Shown: in pieces, positions 15,962 through 25,148 of the stretch
Numbering within the stretch: the stretch's first letter is position 1
How the letters are laid out: the number at the start of each line of letters is the position of its first letter
NCBI GenBank assembly: GCA_016840095.1
Contig: JAEOSZ010000009.1
Location: 1-50,534, forward strand
DNA length: 50,534 nt
Direction of reading: 5' to 3'
DNA from: Candidatus Heimdallarchaeota archaeon
GTDB taxonomy: Archaea; Asgardarchaeota; Heimdallarchaeia; Heimdallarchaeales; Heimdallarchaeaceae
Translations under genes and position numbers: made by a program
Notes under the pieces: generated by a model
Databases searched by the model: none
The model's input: only the letters and a program-made list of their open reading frames with translations
Told to the model about the DNA's origin: nothing

Positions 15962-16722
15962 TAATACCAATCAACCTTATTGTGCTTTTTTGCATGTTTG
16001 ATGCTTTTAGAAGTTAAAAAAATGGCAAGAGCTCCAAAGATTAGAGAGGAAGTAAATAGAATTGCACTATTTATTGCAATGAGCTGCCAATTATACTGAT
16101 CCGTTAAAACAATGGAATGCAAAGCTTCAAGTCCATACGTTAGAGGAAGAGCCCTTGATATGATTAAAGGTAAGCCTTTAAGCAAGGAAATAGGAAAGAC
16201 AATACCTGTGAAAGTTTTCGTTAGTTGATATACCAATCGAACTAAACCACTGTCTTTCTGATAATAAATTGTGAATGAAGTAAAAATCATAGAAATAGAC
16301 ATGTGAGCAACTAATATCAGTAAAAACAAGAAAATCACTAACATCACTTTCTGGATGGAAATAACATAGAAACTTCCCATGAAAAGATATGCTAAAAACA
16401 ATGCTGCAAAAACAGAAATTGAAGATAAAAATACCCCTGCTAAAGTGCTTCCAATAGAATACTCTACAAAATTGAATTGAAACAGTAAGTAAGACCATGT
16501 TCCTGAGAGAATCTCGTTAAAAACACTTCCATTAACTGTCGCAAGTGATGTTCCTATGATCATCTGTAAACTTAATCCAAGAAAACAGAATTCAAGATAA
16601 GTTGAAGGAATCCCAAATAATGTCATATCAGGATTCATTTTTCCAAAAAAGAAATACATGACAATTGTGATCAGATTGAGAAGAAATGTCATCAGATAGC
16701 TACTCTTGTAACTGAAAGCCAT
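15961..16722 (-). CDS. ABC-2 type transporter permease (first subunit)
   Basis: The conventional ATG (16722) gives 253 residues with about six spans, including LSGTWSYLLFQFNF in the loop that aligns with GTFETLAIQPYGL of the sister subunit. This start appears too late: the frame stays open upstream and encodes ISIIFKSRVK directly before MAFSYKSSY, the same amphipathic N-terminus that the sister permease has. No ATG, GTG or TTG exists in that extension. An ATA codon at 16830 sits 4 nt after a GGAGG at the end of the ATPase gene, giving 289 residues. The real start could be that non-standard codon, or the base sequence could contain an error. It pairs with the second permease as a heterodimer. 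Confidence 0.82.
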   Translation of the reverse strand: MAFSYKSSYLMTFLLNLITIVMYFFFGKMNPDMTLFGIPSTYLEFCFLGLSLQMIIGTSLATVNGSVFNEILSGTWSYLLFQFNFVEYSIGSTLAGVFLSSISVFAALFLAYLFMGSFYVISIQKVMLVIFLFLLILVAHMSISMIFTSFTIYYQKDSGLVRLVYQLTKTFTGIVFPISLLKGLPLIISRALPLTYGLEALHSIVLTDQYNWQLIAINSAILFTSSLIFGALAIFLTSKSIKHAKKHNKVDWY

Positions 16723-16826
16723 TTTGACTCGAGATTTGAAAATAATACTAATTCTAGAGAAAGGATTGCTTTTCTTAGAAGCATAACTAAATGAATCAAG
16801 TACATTAACGAGTTGATGTGTAATTT

Positions 16827-17906
16827 CTATACATCCTCCTCTTGTATGGGAAAAGTTAACACACCCTCATTTAGTTCTTGTTCTTGAATTGTTTCCTTCT
16901 TATTCAAGGCTAAGAAAGCTAGAAAAGACTCTTTCAAACTAGGCATGTATGGAGCGATTTTGTATATCTCTCCACTAGCTCGTAAAATTAAGACTGTTAT
17001 TCGTGAAATAGTCTCATTAAGTGAGTATTCAATTGGTTTGATAGTTGCTTCATAAACAAAATTTAATCCATCATTTTCCTTAAGAGAAGTTATCTCTGCG
17101 CCAGCTGAATCTCTGACAAGTTTCCTGAAGATATCTGTTGGTAATTGAGACATTCTAAAACCATCTGTAGGTAGAGGTGGTAATGAGAAGATTAAATGGA
17201 CGTACTCTTGAACAGCCTTCTTCTTGAATACAGTAGGAGCACAATCCTGAACAATTTTTCCAGAATCTATCAATATCAATCTTGATGTTAACTCATCTAC
17301 TTCAGGAAAATTGTGACTTGTAAGAAGTATAGTGGTTCCAAATTCTCGGTTGAATTCATTAAGTAGATCTTTAGCTTTCTCTGAACTTTCAGCATCAAAA
17401 CCCAATGTAGGTTCATCTAGCAGAAGAACTTTGGGAAATGGAACCAAGGATCTGATAAGAAGGACTTTAGCTTTCATACCTGTAGATAGTTTCATTACAA
17501 GAGTATCTCTTTTATCTTCAAGGTCAAAATAATTTAGCAAAGACTGTATTCTCTTCTTTGCTACATTTTTACTTAATCCACTTAAAGTTCCATAAAACAT
17601 TAGATTATCATAAATTGAAAGCCTGTAGTATAGGCTTCTTCCACCTGATTCACCAAAAACAGCTCCAACTATCTGCCTAATCTTCTTGTCTTCGTTGATT
17701 GAAATACCATCAATGTAAGCTTCACCTGACGTAGGTATTAAGAGAGTTGTTAGGATTTTAGTGAGTGTAGTTTTGCCTGCCCCGTTTGGACCAAGAAGTC
17801 CTACAAATGATCCTTCCTTGATTTTTACTGATATGTCATTTAAAGCATCTATTTCTTTTCCCTTTTTTGTAAAACGTTTACATATCTCATCTATCTCTAT
17901 TGACAC
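16827..17906 (-). CDS. ABC transporter ATP-binding protein
   Basis: 359 residues. Walker A GPNGAGKTT near residue 40, the signature region as KLSTGMKAKVLLIRSL near 142, Walker B VLLLDEPTLGFD and the switch His in LLTSHNFPEVDEL are complete, so it is an active exporter ATPase of the drug/antibiotic (CcmA) type. The C-terminal ~125 residues form an extra domain, probably regulatory. The start is GTG 17906; the overlapping ATG at 17908 is closed by TAG after three codons. First gene of the exporter operon with the two ABC-2 permeases. Confidence 0.9.
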   Translation of the reverse strand: MSIEIDEICKRFTKKGKEIDALNDISVKIKEGSFVGLLGPNGAGKTTLTKILTTLLIPTSGEAYIDGISINEDKKIRQIVGAVFGESGGRSLYYRLSIYDNLMFYGTLSGLSKNVAKKRIQSLLNYFDLEDKRDTLVMKLSTGMKAKVLLIRSLVPFPKVLLLDEPTLGFDAESSEKAKDLLNEFNREFGTTILLTSHNFPEVDELTSRLILIDSGKIVQDCAPTVFKKKAVQEYVHLIFSLPPLPTDGFRMSQLPTDIFRKLVRDSAGAEITSLKENDGLNFVYEATIKPIEYSLNETISRITVLILRASGEIYKIAPYMPSLKESFLAFLALNKKETIQEQELNEGVLTFPIQEEDV

Positions 17907-17925
17907 ATTAATTTACATAAACTGA

Positions 17926-17937
17926 AATATTTAAACG
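17926..17937 (-). promoter_or_regulatory. TATA-like element for the ABC exporter operon
   Basis: The minus strand reads GTTTAAATATTT, centred about 25 nt upstream of the GTG start at 17906. It implies a leaderless GTG-initiated transcript for the three-gene operon. Confidence 0.5.
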
Positions 17938-17956
17938 CCACAAAATGAAGATGAAA

Positions 17957-19333
17957 CTAGTTTTCTGATACATTGTCAATATTTTTCCAATCTGCTTTCT
18001 GGAAAATAACATAGAAAATGACTACTGCTATCAGTACAACACCTGTAATCCATGCAAATAACCAAGGATACACTGGAGAAATATTATACAAGAAAGTCGA
18101 CAAATATGTCGTTCCTGTAACTCCTAAGAAAAATCCTGTTGTTATCACAGAATAGATTACTGAGAAATGTGCTTTCGGTAATTCATACGTTAAAATCGTG
18201 AATACTACAGGGAAAAACAAGGCATGACCGATATTTTTGATGAATAATATGGCTGCATATGCAAAAGGATTATTTGGTACAAGATAAATTAACAAGTAAT
18301 TGAGCGTGATTATTATAGATGCAGCGACTAATAATGCTCTATTTGATTTTGGTTTATTTGAAATAATCCATCCTATGATAGGTGAAAGTAGAACAAAACT
18401 GAGCTGAGAAAGACCAATTATAGTACCAATCATTCTTTCTGAAAGGAAGAGGATATTTTTTCCATAAAGCGATATAACCGGATCTGTAATTCCTGATATA
18501 AATCCAAAAATTATAAAACTTAATGTAAAGAAAACAAAGGTTCTAGATTTGAATATCTTGAAATCTAGTTTTGTTTTTTGTCCTCTTTTAATATCAACTC
18601 TTCTAATGAAATGTATAGTTTCAGCTTTTCCTTTTATGAATAGAAGTTGAAACACACCTATTGCAAAAATAGCTACAATGAATCCACATAGAATCATTAC
18701 ATATCCTGGAAAGAAATCAAGAACGAATCCTAAACTTATTGCACCAACAAGAGTTCCTAATCTCCCAAAACTGGAAATCAGTGAGTTATACAATCCTTTG
18801 TATTTTGATTTCACATCAGATATCAGAGATCTACTACAGAGTCCAAAAACATTATTCGTTAATCTTAATATAACAAATAGTAACGCTAGCAAGGCAGTAT
18901 TATCTGTTATAATGAGCAGGCCTAAAGAACCAATCATAAAAATATACGATGTCATAATAGAAGGTTTTCTGCCGAATTTCTCCACTAACCATGCACTAGG
19001 GATTCTTCCTATTAAGCCAGCAAATGTATAAGCTGTAGCTATGATCCCCCACTTTACTAATACAGCTGATTCTATACCTGAAGTGAAATTTTCTAGATTA
19101 GCAGGAATAAAATCACTCATTGACATGAAGAAAGCATAATTTATCATTTGGTATGAGGTTCTTTCTTGCAGATAAAGTGGGAATAATTGTCTTATAGACA
19201 TATAGAGGGCAAAACTTAGAAACTGAGATGTGAAAAATGCTAATATTTCCTTTGTTTCAGGAGCTTTTAAGACGGCTCTGATATTCATTTGGACCTCAGA
19301 AGGTGGTGGAAGTTCAGCTTCTATAGGGGACAT
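17957..19333 (-). CDS. Major facilitator superfamily transporter
   Basis: 458 residues with about twelve hydrophobic spans and a short Pro-rich N-terminal tail. The MFS loop 2-3 motif is present as GRIPSAWLVEKFGRKPS near residue 110 (the G-x-x-x-D/E-R/K-x-G-R-K pattern), with a related loop in the second half (IIGWIISNKPKSNR). A solute-proton antiporter or exporter is likely; substrate not deducible. It is followed on the same strand by the ABC exporter operon but has its own upstream gap. Confidence 0.85.
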   Translation of the reverse strand: MSPIEAELPPPSEVQMNIRAVLKAPETKEILAFFTSQFLSFALYMSIRQLFPLYLQERTSYQMINYAFFMSMSDFIPANLENFTSGIESAVLVKWGIIATAYTFAGLIGRIPSAWLVEKFGRKPSIMTSYIFMIGSLGLLIITDNTALLALLFVILRLTNNVFGLCSRSLISDVKSKYKGLYNSLISSFGRLGTLVGAISLGFVLDFFPGYVMILCGFIVAIFAIGVFQLLFIKGKAETIHFIRRVDIKRGQKTKLDFKIFKSRTFVFFTLSFIIFGFISGITDPVISLYGKNILFLSERMIGTIIGLSQLSFVLLSPIIGWIISNKPKSNRALLVAASIIITLNYLLIYLVPNNPFAYAAILFIKNIGHALFFPVVFTILTYELPKAHFSVIYSVITTGFFLGVTGTTYLSTFLYNISPVYPWLFAWITGVVLIAVVIFYVIFQKADWKNIDNVSEN

Positions 19334-19409
19334 AGTTTCAACTCAGTTCTTTTTTGTAGTTTGTTTAACGGATAGAGAAGAATGTAGAAGTATAAAAAAT
19401 TCTTCATCT

Positions 19410-20303
19410 CTACAGTAATTTTTCATAGATTTTTTCAGTTAACTTATCAGCATCTTCTGAATTTGTTAAGATCTCAATTTCCTTAGCTGATTTAACGCCA
19501 AGATCAAGTTCTACTGCTCGTGCGATTTGTTCTTGTTCAAAGATTTTTCCTTCAGAAACTTCAGGAGTTGTTCCTAGGATTCTGAGTAAAGCTACTCCGA
19601 CTGCATCAATTGCAATTCTATCAGTTGACGCTAACATTACATTAGCTTCTTTCAATGTTCCCCTTGCAGGTCCTCCATCAACAAAAGCTGTGACACCATC
19701 TAAGACAATTAAATCAGGGTTAAATGCAGTATTTATTTCTGCCATCATTTTCCTAGCATTTGGAGAACTGTGCATTTCCCGCATGTAGGCATTTCCATTA
19801 AGATTCTTTTTTGGAACCAAACCTGTAGCATTTTTTATGCTTAAAGTGAAATGTCCCCCAAATTGATGTGTTTTCAAACAACAAGTTTCAACAATGCATT
19901 CAGCATTCTGATAGATTTTTGGGAATAAGAATCCGTCCTCCCAATGACTTTTTTCAGGTACAAATTTGATAAATTCTTCTAAGGGTAGTTCTGCTAAATT
20001 CACAACTTCAAAGTCTAATTCTTCTGCCATTTTGAAGATTCCTTTCTTCTCCATACATTCTCGAGAATCCTCTGGTCCACTTCTTTCTGCTAATATAATT
20101 GATTTAGCTCCCATTTCATAGATTCTGGTGATTAAAGCTTTTAGTACTATTTCAGAAGAGGAAGCTGGTGCAGGATCTGAAGTATTAAAATTAGGTTTCA
20201 GAACAACTTTCTTTCCCTTAACTGGGTTAATACCAAGTAAGTCTAAAACCTGATAGGTTCCTTTTTCCCTATCTTTAGTATACACTAGTGCAACTTGTGA
20301 CAT
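19410..20303 (-). CDS. DUF362-family protein
   Basis: 297 residues from ATG 20303 (MSQVALVYTKD). An in-frame ATG at 20333 would add ten residues, but a TATA-like AAATTAATATATG lies just around it, so the inner start fits better. The family pattern is clear: KGKKVVLKPNFN, then GAKSIILAERSG, CCLKTHQFGGHFTLSIKN (conserved K-T-H and K-N), and DLIVLDGVTAFVDGGP. DUF362 proteins are of uncertain function; many carry an added ferredoxin domain, absent here. A redox or metal-related role is a guess. Confidence 0.82.
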   Translation of the reverse strand: MSQVALVYTKDREKGTYQVLDLLGINPVKGKKVVLKPNFNTSDPAPASSSEIVLKALITRIYEMGAKSIILAERSGPEDSRECMEKKGIFKMAEELDFEVVNLAELPLEEFIKFVPEKSHWEDGFLFPKIYQNAECIVETCCLKTHQFGGHFTLSIKNATGLVPKKNLNGNAYMREMHSSPNARKMMAEINTAFNPDLIVLDGVTAFVDGGPARGTLKEANVMLASTDRIAIDAVGVALLRILGTTPEVSEGKIFEQEQIARAVELDLGVKSAKEIEILTNSEDADKLTEKIYEKLL

Positions 20304-20376
20304 TGTTCTCTGAAGAGGTGAATATATTCCCATATATTAATTTCTTGGGTGTTAAGATTTTAGATTCCAACAACAA

Positions 20377-20390
20377 GATTAAAAAAAACC
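20377..20390 (+). promoter_or_regulatory. TATA-like element for the amidohydrolase gene
   Basis: GATTAAAAAAAACC is centred about 24 nt upstream of ATG 20407. Confidence 0.4.
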
Positions 20391-20406
20391 TCTCTAATTT
20401 TAATTC

Positions 20407-21984
20407 ATGAGTACAGAATTATTTGCAGATTTAGTCATCAAAAATGCTAATATCTGGACACTTGATGATAATAATCCAAGAGCAGAAGCTATTGCTATCT
20501 TTGCAGATACTATCTTAATAGTAACCACAACCAATGAAATAGAAAATTTAATTGGACCTTCTACTGAAGTATTAGATTTAAGTAATAATACAGTACTTCC
20601 AGGTTTCAATGATGCTCATACACACATTGCATGGAATGGAATGAATCGAGTGTATCTCGATTTGAGTAAGACCAAGAGCTTGAAAGAAGCTGTTAAACTT
20701 ATTGAAGATGAAATTAAGAAAAAGAATCCTGGAGAATGGATCATTGGTCGAGCTTGGGATCAAAGTAATTGGACTGAACAACGCTATATTACCGCTGCTG
20801 ATTTAGATCCAATTAGTCCGGAAAATCCTGTGAATTTACGTCATGTTTCAGGACACTTTGAAACTGTAAATAGTCTTGGTTATGAACGTTTAGGGTTATC
20901 TACAGATATGATGGGGGTCGATGTTGATGAAAATGGAGAACCCTTGGGAACTCTTAGGGATTTAGATCATTCTAAATTAGATCCAGAAAAAAGAAAAGAA
21001 CTTCGTCCTTCATTTGACGATTTTATTAAAGGTCTAAATTTTGGAATGGAAGAATGCTTAAGTCTAGGGATTACATCTGTTCATGATAATGTTACGTTCG
21101 AACTGTGGCCAGTATACAAACATCTAGCTAAGAATAACATGTTGAAAATTAGAATCTATGGAATAGTATACGAAGATATGATCGATGAAGTAATCAAGTT
21201 AGGTATTGATAGAAAGTATGGCAATAAATGGTTTAGAATTGGTGCTGTTAAACTAATGACTGATGGGGCTATCAGTTCTAGAACAGCATATCTTTACGAA
21301 GATTATTTTGATATGGAAGGAGAGAAAGGATTTGCTCTTTATGATGAAAATAGACTTGATGAGATGGTCATAAAAACTCATAACGCTAATCTCCAGCTAG
21401 CAGCTCATGCAATTGGTGATAAAGCAATTTCAAGGGTTATTTCAGCAATTGAGAAAAATATTGATCCAGAAGAATGCAAGCTTGCCTTACATAGAATTGA
21501 GCATGCTGAATTACTACTTGAAGAAGATGCTATTAGATCTAAGAAATATGGCTTAGTTATGTCTATGCAACCAAACTTCGTTTGGAGATGGGGAATGATT
21601 GATATTGGTGGGATGTATGAACAAAGACTTGGAAGAGAAAAAACTATGATTAACAATCCTTTCCGCTGGGTAGTAGACAATGACATGATAATAGCTTTTG
21701 GTAGTGATGGTATGCCCTTAGGTCCTCTATATGGTATAAAAGGTGCAATTTTCCATCCCAACGAAGAACAAAGATTAACACTTGAAGAAGCAATTAAAAG
21801 TTACACATACTATCCGGCTTTGGTTTCTGGAGAAGAGAGTATCAAAGGAAAACTAAAGAAAGGAATGTTAGCAGATTTAGTAATTCTAAATAAAAATTTG
21901 GATGAGATAGAATTAGAAGAATTTCATGATGTCGATGTTATGTACACAATTGTTGGAGGAAAAATAGCTTACAAAAAAGAGTGA
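20407..21984 (+). CDS. Amidohydrolase (YtcJ/Amidohydro_3 type)
   Basis: 525 residues of the metal-dependent amidohydrolase superfamily. An N-terminal beta sandwich strand (LVIKNANIWTLDD) leads to the first metal motif as GFNDAHTHIAWNG near residue 72. Other visible pieces are KLMTDGAISSRTAYL, the barrel His in LAAHAIGDKAI, HRIEHAE, FGSDGMPLGP and a C-terminal strand LADLVILNKNL, all in the order of YtcJ-like enzymes. These are usually annotated as predicted amide or cyclic-amide hydrolases with no proven substrate. It ends 8 nt from the convergent DRG gene. Confidence 0.88.
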   Translation: MSTELFADLVIKNANIWTLDDNNPRAEAIAIFADTILIVTTTNEIENLIGPSTEVLDLSNNTVLPGFNDAHTHIAWNGMNRVYLDLSKTKSLKEAVKLIEDEIKKKNPGEWIIGRAWDQSNWTEQRYITAADLDPISPENPVNLRHVSGHFETVNSLGYERLGLSTDMMGVDVDENGEPLGTLRDLDHSKLDPEKRKELRPSFDDFIKGLNFGMEECLSLGITSVHDNVTFELWPVYKHLAKNNMLKIRIYGIVYEDMIDEVIKLGIDRKYGNKWFRIGAVKLMTDGAISSRTAYLYEDYFDMEGEKGFALYDENRLDEMVIKTHNANLQLAAHAIGDKAISRVISAIEKNIDPEECKLALHRIEHAELLLEEDAIRSKKYGLVMSMQPNFVWRWGMIDIGGMYEQRLGREKTMINNPFRWVVDNDMIIAFGSDGMPLGPLYGIKGAIFHPNEEQRLTLEEAIKSYTYYPALVSGEESIKGKLKKGMLADLVILNKNLDEIELEEFHDVDVMYTIVGGKIAYKKE

Positions 21985-21992
21985 TAATTCAT

Positions 21993-23108
21993 TTAGAATT
22001 TCTTAACGATGATTGTTATAACATCACCATCTAGTACCACATGATCCAAACCTACACGCTGGTTTGGATGTTTTGCACTTTTGCCTGAAACAACTGCATA
22101 ACGAAACTGATTCTTAAAGCTTCTGTGGATTTTATCACAAACATCCCTAATAGTTGATTCTCTTTTAACAATGAGTGGTTCCTCATAATCTGTTTTGCTA
22201 CCTTGTTTCTTTAGGTAGATTTTGATCAACTCTAAACGTTCAATAATTTCATCTTTTAACTTCTCAATGTTTTCTCCAGTTAAAGCACTAATCATTATAA
22301 CGTCATCAATATTTTCTACTATCCTTCTCTTTTGTTTTTCAGATATGAGGTCGATTTTGTTGACTAAAATAAGCAATTTTGGATATACCCTGTTACCTTC
22401 TAAAACATCTATAAGTTCATCAATCGTTGGATCACATCTGACAGTTACAGCTGCATTCATGATTTTGTACTCTCGTAATATTCCAGTGAAAGTTTTTTCT
22501 GACATATGTGAAAGTTTGGCTAAAGTTGAGAGTGCGATCCCTCCTCGTTCCTTCTTCTTTATTCTAATATCTGGTTTCTTCTGACCAGGACGTATAGCTA
22601 CTTTGCGAAGTTCTGTCAAAACCTTATCAAGGTATTGAGTAGATTTGTTGGGATCTATCATAATAATGATCATATCCGCTCCTCTAGCTACTGCCAAAAT
22701 CTCCTTTCCTCTACCTTTACCCATACTGGCTTCTTCAATGATACCTGGAAGATCAATGATTTGTATTTGAGTTCCCTTGTGAAACAGTATACCTGGAATA
22801 GCAGTAGTTGTTGTAAATGCGTAATGACCAACTTTTGATTCTTTACTAGTAATACTAGAAATGAGAGTTGATTTACCCGTAGATGGAAAACCAATCAATA
22901 CAGCAGAACCATCACCAGCTTTCTTTACATCAAAACCATACCCTCCTCCTCCAGATTTAGAAGAAAATTGAAAATCCAACTTCTGTCGTCTGAGTTTTGC
23001 AAGCTTTGATTTCAGGATTCCAACATGATGTTCAGTAGACTTGTTCTTTTGAGTCCTTGATATTTGGTCTTCAATATCACGAATCTTCTCATCTATAGCG
23101 GAACTCAT
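21993..23108 (-). CDS. DRG-family GTPase with TGS domain
   Basis: 371 residues, the size of archaeal and eukaryotic DRG (developmentally regulated GTP-binding) proteins. An N-terminal helical hairpin (about 1-60) is followed by G1 as GFPSTGKST, the TTTTAIPGI switch I region, G3 DLPGI and G4 NKID. The DRG-specific insertion with KKERGGIALSTLAKLSHMS is present. The C-terminus is a TGS domain ending in LDGDVITIIVKK. Eukaryotic DRGs associate with ribosomes and help stalled translation; an equivalent archaeal role is inferred. All GTPase motifs are intact. Confidence 0.93.
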   Translation of the reverse strand: MSSAIDEKIRDIEDQISRTQKNKSTEHHVGILKSKLAKLRRQKLDFQFSSKSGGGGYGFDVKKAGDGSAVLIGFPSTGKSTLISSITSKESKVGHYAFTTTTAIPGILFHKGTQIQIIDLPGIIEEASMGKGRGKEILAVARGADMIIIMIDPNKSTQYLDKVLTELRKVAIRPGQKKPDIRIKKKERGGIALSTLAKLSHMSEKTFTGILREYKIMNAAVTVRCDPTIDELIDVLEGNRVYPKLLILVNKIDLISEKQKRRIVENIDDVIMISALTGENIEKLKDEIIERLELIKIYLKKQGSKTDYEEPLIVKRESTIRDVCDKIHRSFKNQFRYAVVSGKSAKHPNQRVGLDHVVLDGDVITIIVKKF

Positions 23109-23360
23109 GTCTAAAACCTGATTTTAGGCTGTTTAATGATAATGAAACTGGAAAGTATTTAGATTTAACGATTAATGACGGCTTTTGTTTATATAGTGTA
23201 GATGTATGATTAATTCAGTAAAGAGATGAAAGAATAAGATGTTGTTAAAATGTAAATTTGTATTGATATATAAATGTTGTACTTATCTTTTCGTTAACCA
23301 AGCATTAAATTTAAATAATCTTTAATTTAGCTTATCTTGAAAATTAGGGGTGGTTTTCAT

Positions 23361-23642
23361 TTGACAGAAACACTTGAATTAAGTGAAGAAAAAGTAATAA
23401 TCGGATTAGCAAAAGCATTATCGTCTCCTACACGATTTAACATTGTTAAACTGCTACTTGATAAAGAAATGGATATATCAAGCATAGCTAAGAAAATGAA
23501 ACAAACTGAAGCAAATACTTCAGCTCAGATCAAGTATTTAGAGCGTGCGGGAGTATTAGATTCAAGATACGAACCAGGGGCTCATGGAGTTCGTAAAGTT
23601 TGTAAAACGAAAGTGAATAGAATTATACTAAATATAGTATAA
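23361..23642 (+). CDS. ArsR-type winged-helix transcriptional regulator
   Basis: 93 residues. The core is a compact winged helix: LAKALSSPTRFNIVKLLLD (first helices, the ArsR S-P-x-R-x-x-I pattern), then ISSIAKKMKQTEANTSAQIKYLERAGVL and a short wing. No ATG exists in frame. I place the start at TTG 23361, which follows GGGGTGGTT at 6 nt spacing; a TTG at 23337 lacks such a site. No metal-binding cysteines are seen, so it is likely a ligand- or partner-responsive repressor. A TATA-like AAATTTAAATAATC sits about 45 nt upstream. The 250-nt gap before it holds nothing else I can identify. Confidence 0.83.
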   Translation: MTETLELSEEKVIIGLAKALSSPTRFNIVKLLLDKEMDISSIAKKMKQTEANTSAQIKYLERAGVLDSRYEPGAHGVRKVCKTKVNRIILNIV

Positions 23643-23656
23643 TTCCTTTATTCCCT

Positions 23657-24196
23657 TTATTTCTTTTCAGCTACAATCGCTATATCTTCTACTGAAAGTA
23701 ACCAAGTTTTATGTAGATTAAATCCTATTTTCTCTACAATCTCACTCAAGTTTTCAAGGTCAAATAATTTCTTTAATGCTGTTAAAACAACAAATTTCTT
23801 CTTTTTGATTATGAAGTAACATTCCTCGATTGTTTTTTGTGGGTTCTCTAGATTTTGTATAACCGATATACAAGTAACTAAATCACCACTTTTTTTTCTT
23901 AAAGGTAGATACTCGCTATCAGCACAGATAAAAAAACCATAATGATTTTTCTTTCTTCCTTCTTTCAGCATCTTGTATGATATATCTGTTATAATAGTTG
24001 TAAGATTTTTATTTTGTAAATAATCAAGAAGTAATCCTGTTCCTCCTCCAACGTCAATAATTGTTCCATTTTTCACCATTTCAATTTCTGAGAAAATTTC
24101 GAAATACTTCTGCTTCTGTATATCTCTATATCTTGCATCATAACGATTTGCAGTTGAATCGTATTTGTGCCTTACATCGTATTTCTTGTTACTCAT
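23657..24196 (-). CDS. Class I SAM-dependent methyltransferase
   Basis: 179 residues, short for the class. The SAM-binding motif I is IIDVGGGTGLLLDYL near residue 48, the acidic motif II is ITDISYKML, and motif III/post-III lies around FICADSEYLPLRKKSGDLVTC. The N-terminal DSTANRYDARY is typical of the UbiE/COQ5-like Methyltransf_11 group. Substrate not known. Divergent from RIO2, with a gap of about 53 nt. Confidence 0.83.
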   Translation of the reverse strand: MSNKKYDVRHKYDSTANRYDARYRDIQKQKYFEIFSEIEMVKNGTIIDVGGGTGLLLDYLQNKNLTTIITDISYKMLKEGRKKNHYGFFICADSEYLPLRKKSGDLVTCISVIQNLENPQKTIEECYFIIKKKKFVVLTALKKLFDLENLSEIVEKIGFNLHKTWLLSVEDIAIVAEKK

Positions 24197-24220
24197 TAAA
24201 TAGATATAAGAAAGAAAAGA

Positions 24221-24230
24221 ATTTTAAGTC
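24221..24230 (+). promoter_or_regulatory. TATA-like element for rio2
   Basis: ATTTTAAGTC is centred about 25 nt upstream of ATG 24250, supporting this start and a leaderless rio2-DUF460 transcript. Confidence 0.45.
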
Positions 24231-24249
24231 ATACTCTTACAACATATTG

Positions 24250-25146
24250 ATGCCAATAAGTCTACGCGGAGCCAAAGTCCTGAAAGAACTCACTAATATG
24301 GATTTCAGGACATTGAATATGATTGAAACATTACTTCGTAAAGGAGAGTATGCTCCTGTAGACAAAATTGTCACTTATTCTGGCTATAGAGCTAAAGATG
24401 TTGAAATGATTCTATCGAAGTTAAACAAAATGAAATTAACTCGTAGATGGAAAGGTCAATTTATTGGTTATTCTCTAACTTTGTCAGGTTTTGATGCTCT
24501 TGCTCTAAATACTCTGTACAATAAGAAGATTGTTTATGGTGTAGGACAAGCAAGGGGAGTGGGTAAAGAAAGTGACATTTATCACGCTATTAATTTTGAA
24601 GAAATAGAAATTTTGCTTAAGATTAATAGAACAGGAAGGGCCAGTTTCCAACAAATTAAGAAAAGAAGAGACTTCTTAAAAAATAGATTTCATTATTCTA
24701 TGTTTTCTACAGCTGAAATTGCGGCAAAAAGAGAATATAAAATTTTGAAAGAATTACAGGATAAGGGCTTGCCTATCCCTGAAGTAAAAGGACACAATAG
24801 ACATATTATAGCTATGGAAAGTGTCGAAGGAAGAGAACTCGTTAATGTTCAATTTCTAAAGAAACCAATCAAAACCCTTGAGAGGATTATTGAATTTGCT
24901 AAGAGTCTATATCAGAAATACAACATAGTTCATGCGGATTTAACTGAATACAATATTCTTTATGACGAGGAAAATGGTGATATAACAATAATTGATTTTC
25001 CTCAAGCTGTTCAGATTGATCATCCAGAAGCTATCAACCTTCTAACAAGAGACTTTACTCATCTTCTAGATTACTTTGGCAAAAAATGGGGAATTACAAC
25101 CGATGAGGTTGATACCGTTATTGAATATATAGTAGGTAAAAAATAA
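24250..25146 (+). CDS. rio2: RIO2-type serine kinase/ATPase
   Basis: 298 residues from ATG 24250. The longer frame back to 24061 crosses the divergent methyltransferase gene and does not resemble the family. An N-terminal winged helix (to about residue 90, with KLTRRWKGQFIGYSLTLSG) precedes the RIO kinase domain. Visible: GVGKESDIYHA (nucleotide loop), the catalytic HADLTEYNIL near residue 236 and the metal-binding IIDFPQ. The HADL(T/S)EYN and DFPQ pair is the RIO signature. RIO2 acts in late maturation of the small ribosomal subunit. DUF460 follows with a 2-nt gap. Confidence 0.94.
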   Translation: MPISLRGAKVLKELTNMDFRTLNMIETLLRKGEYAPVDKIVTYSGYRAKDVEMILSKLNKMKLTRRWKGQFIGYSLTLSGFDALALNTLYNKKIVYGVGQARGVGKESDIYHAINFEEIEILLKINRTGRASFQQIKKRRDFLKNRFHYSMFSTAEIAAKREYKILKELQDKGLPIPEVKGHNRHIIAMESVEGRELVNVQFLKKPIKTLERIIEFAKSLYQKYNIVHADLTEYNILYDEENGDITIIDFPQAVQIDHPEAINLLTRDFTHLLDYFGKKWGITTDEVDTVIEYIVGKK

Positions 25147-25148
25147 AG

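Noticed and set aside
19377..19405. GAAGAAT ... ATTCTTC inverted repeat with a 15-nt loop
   Set aside because: Only 7 bp in AT-rich sequence, expected by chance. It overlaps a TATA-like stretch and the end of the DUF362 gene.
23109..23336. Long gap before the ArsR-type gene as a possible RNA gene
   Set aside because: No tRNA-like arms, no strong stem and no frame of note; uniformly AT-rich apart from the promoter near its end.
24061..24249. 63-codon upstream extension of the RIO2 frame
   Set aside because: It crosses the divergent methyltransferase gene and looks like its antisense. RIO2 proteins begin near the winged helix, and a TATA-like element lies 25 nt before ATG 24250.
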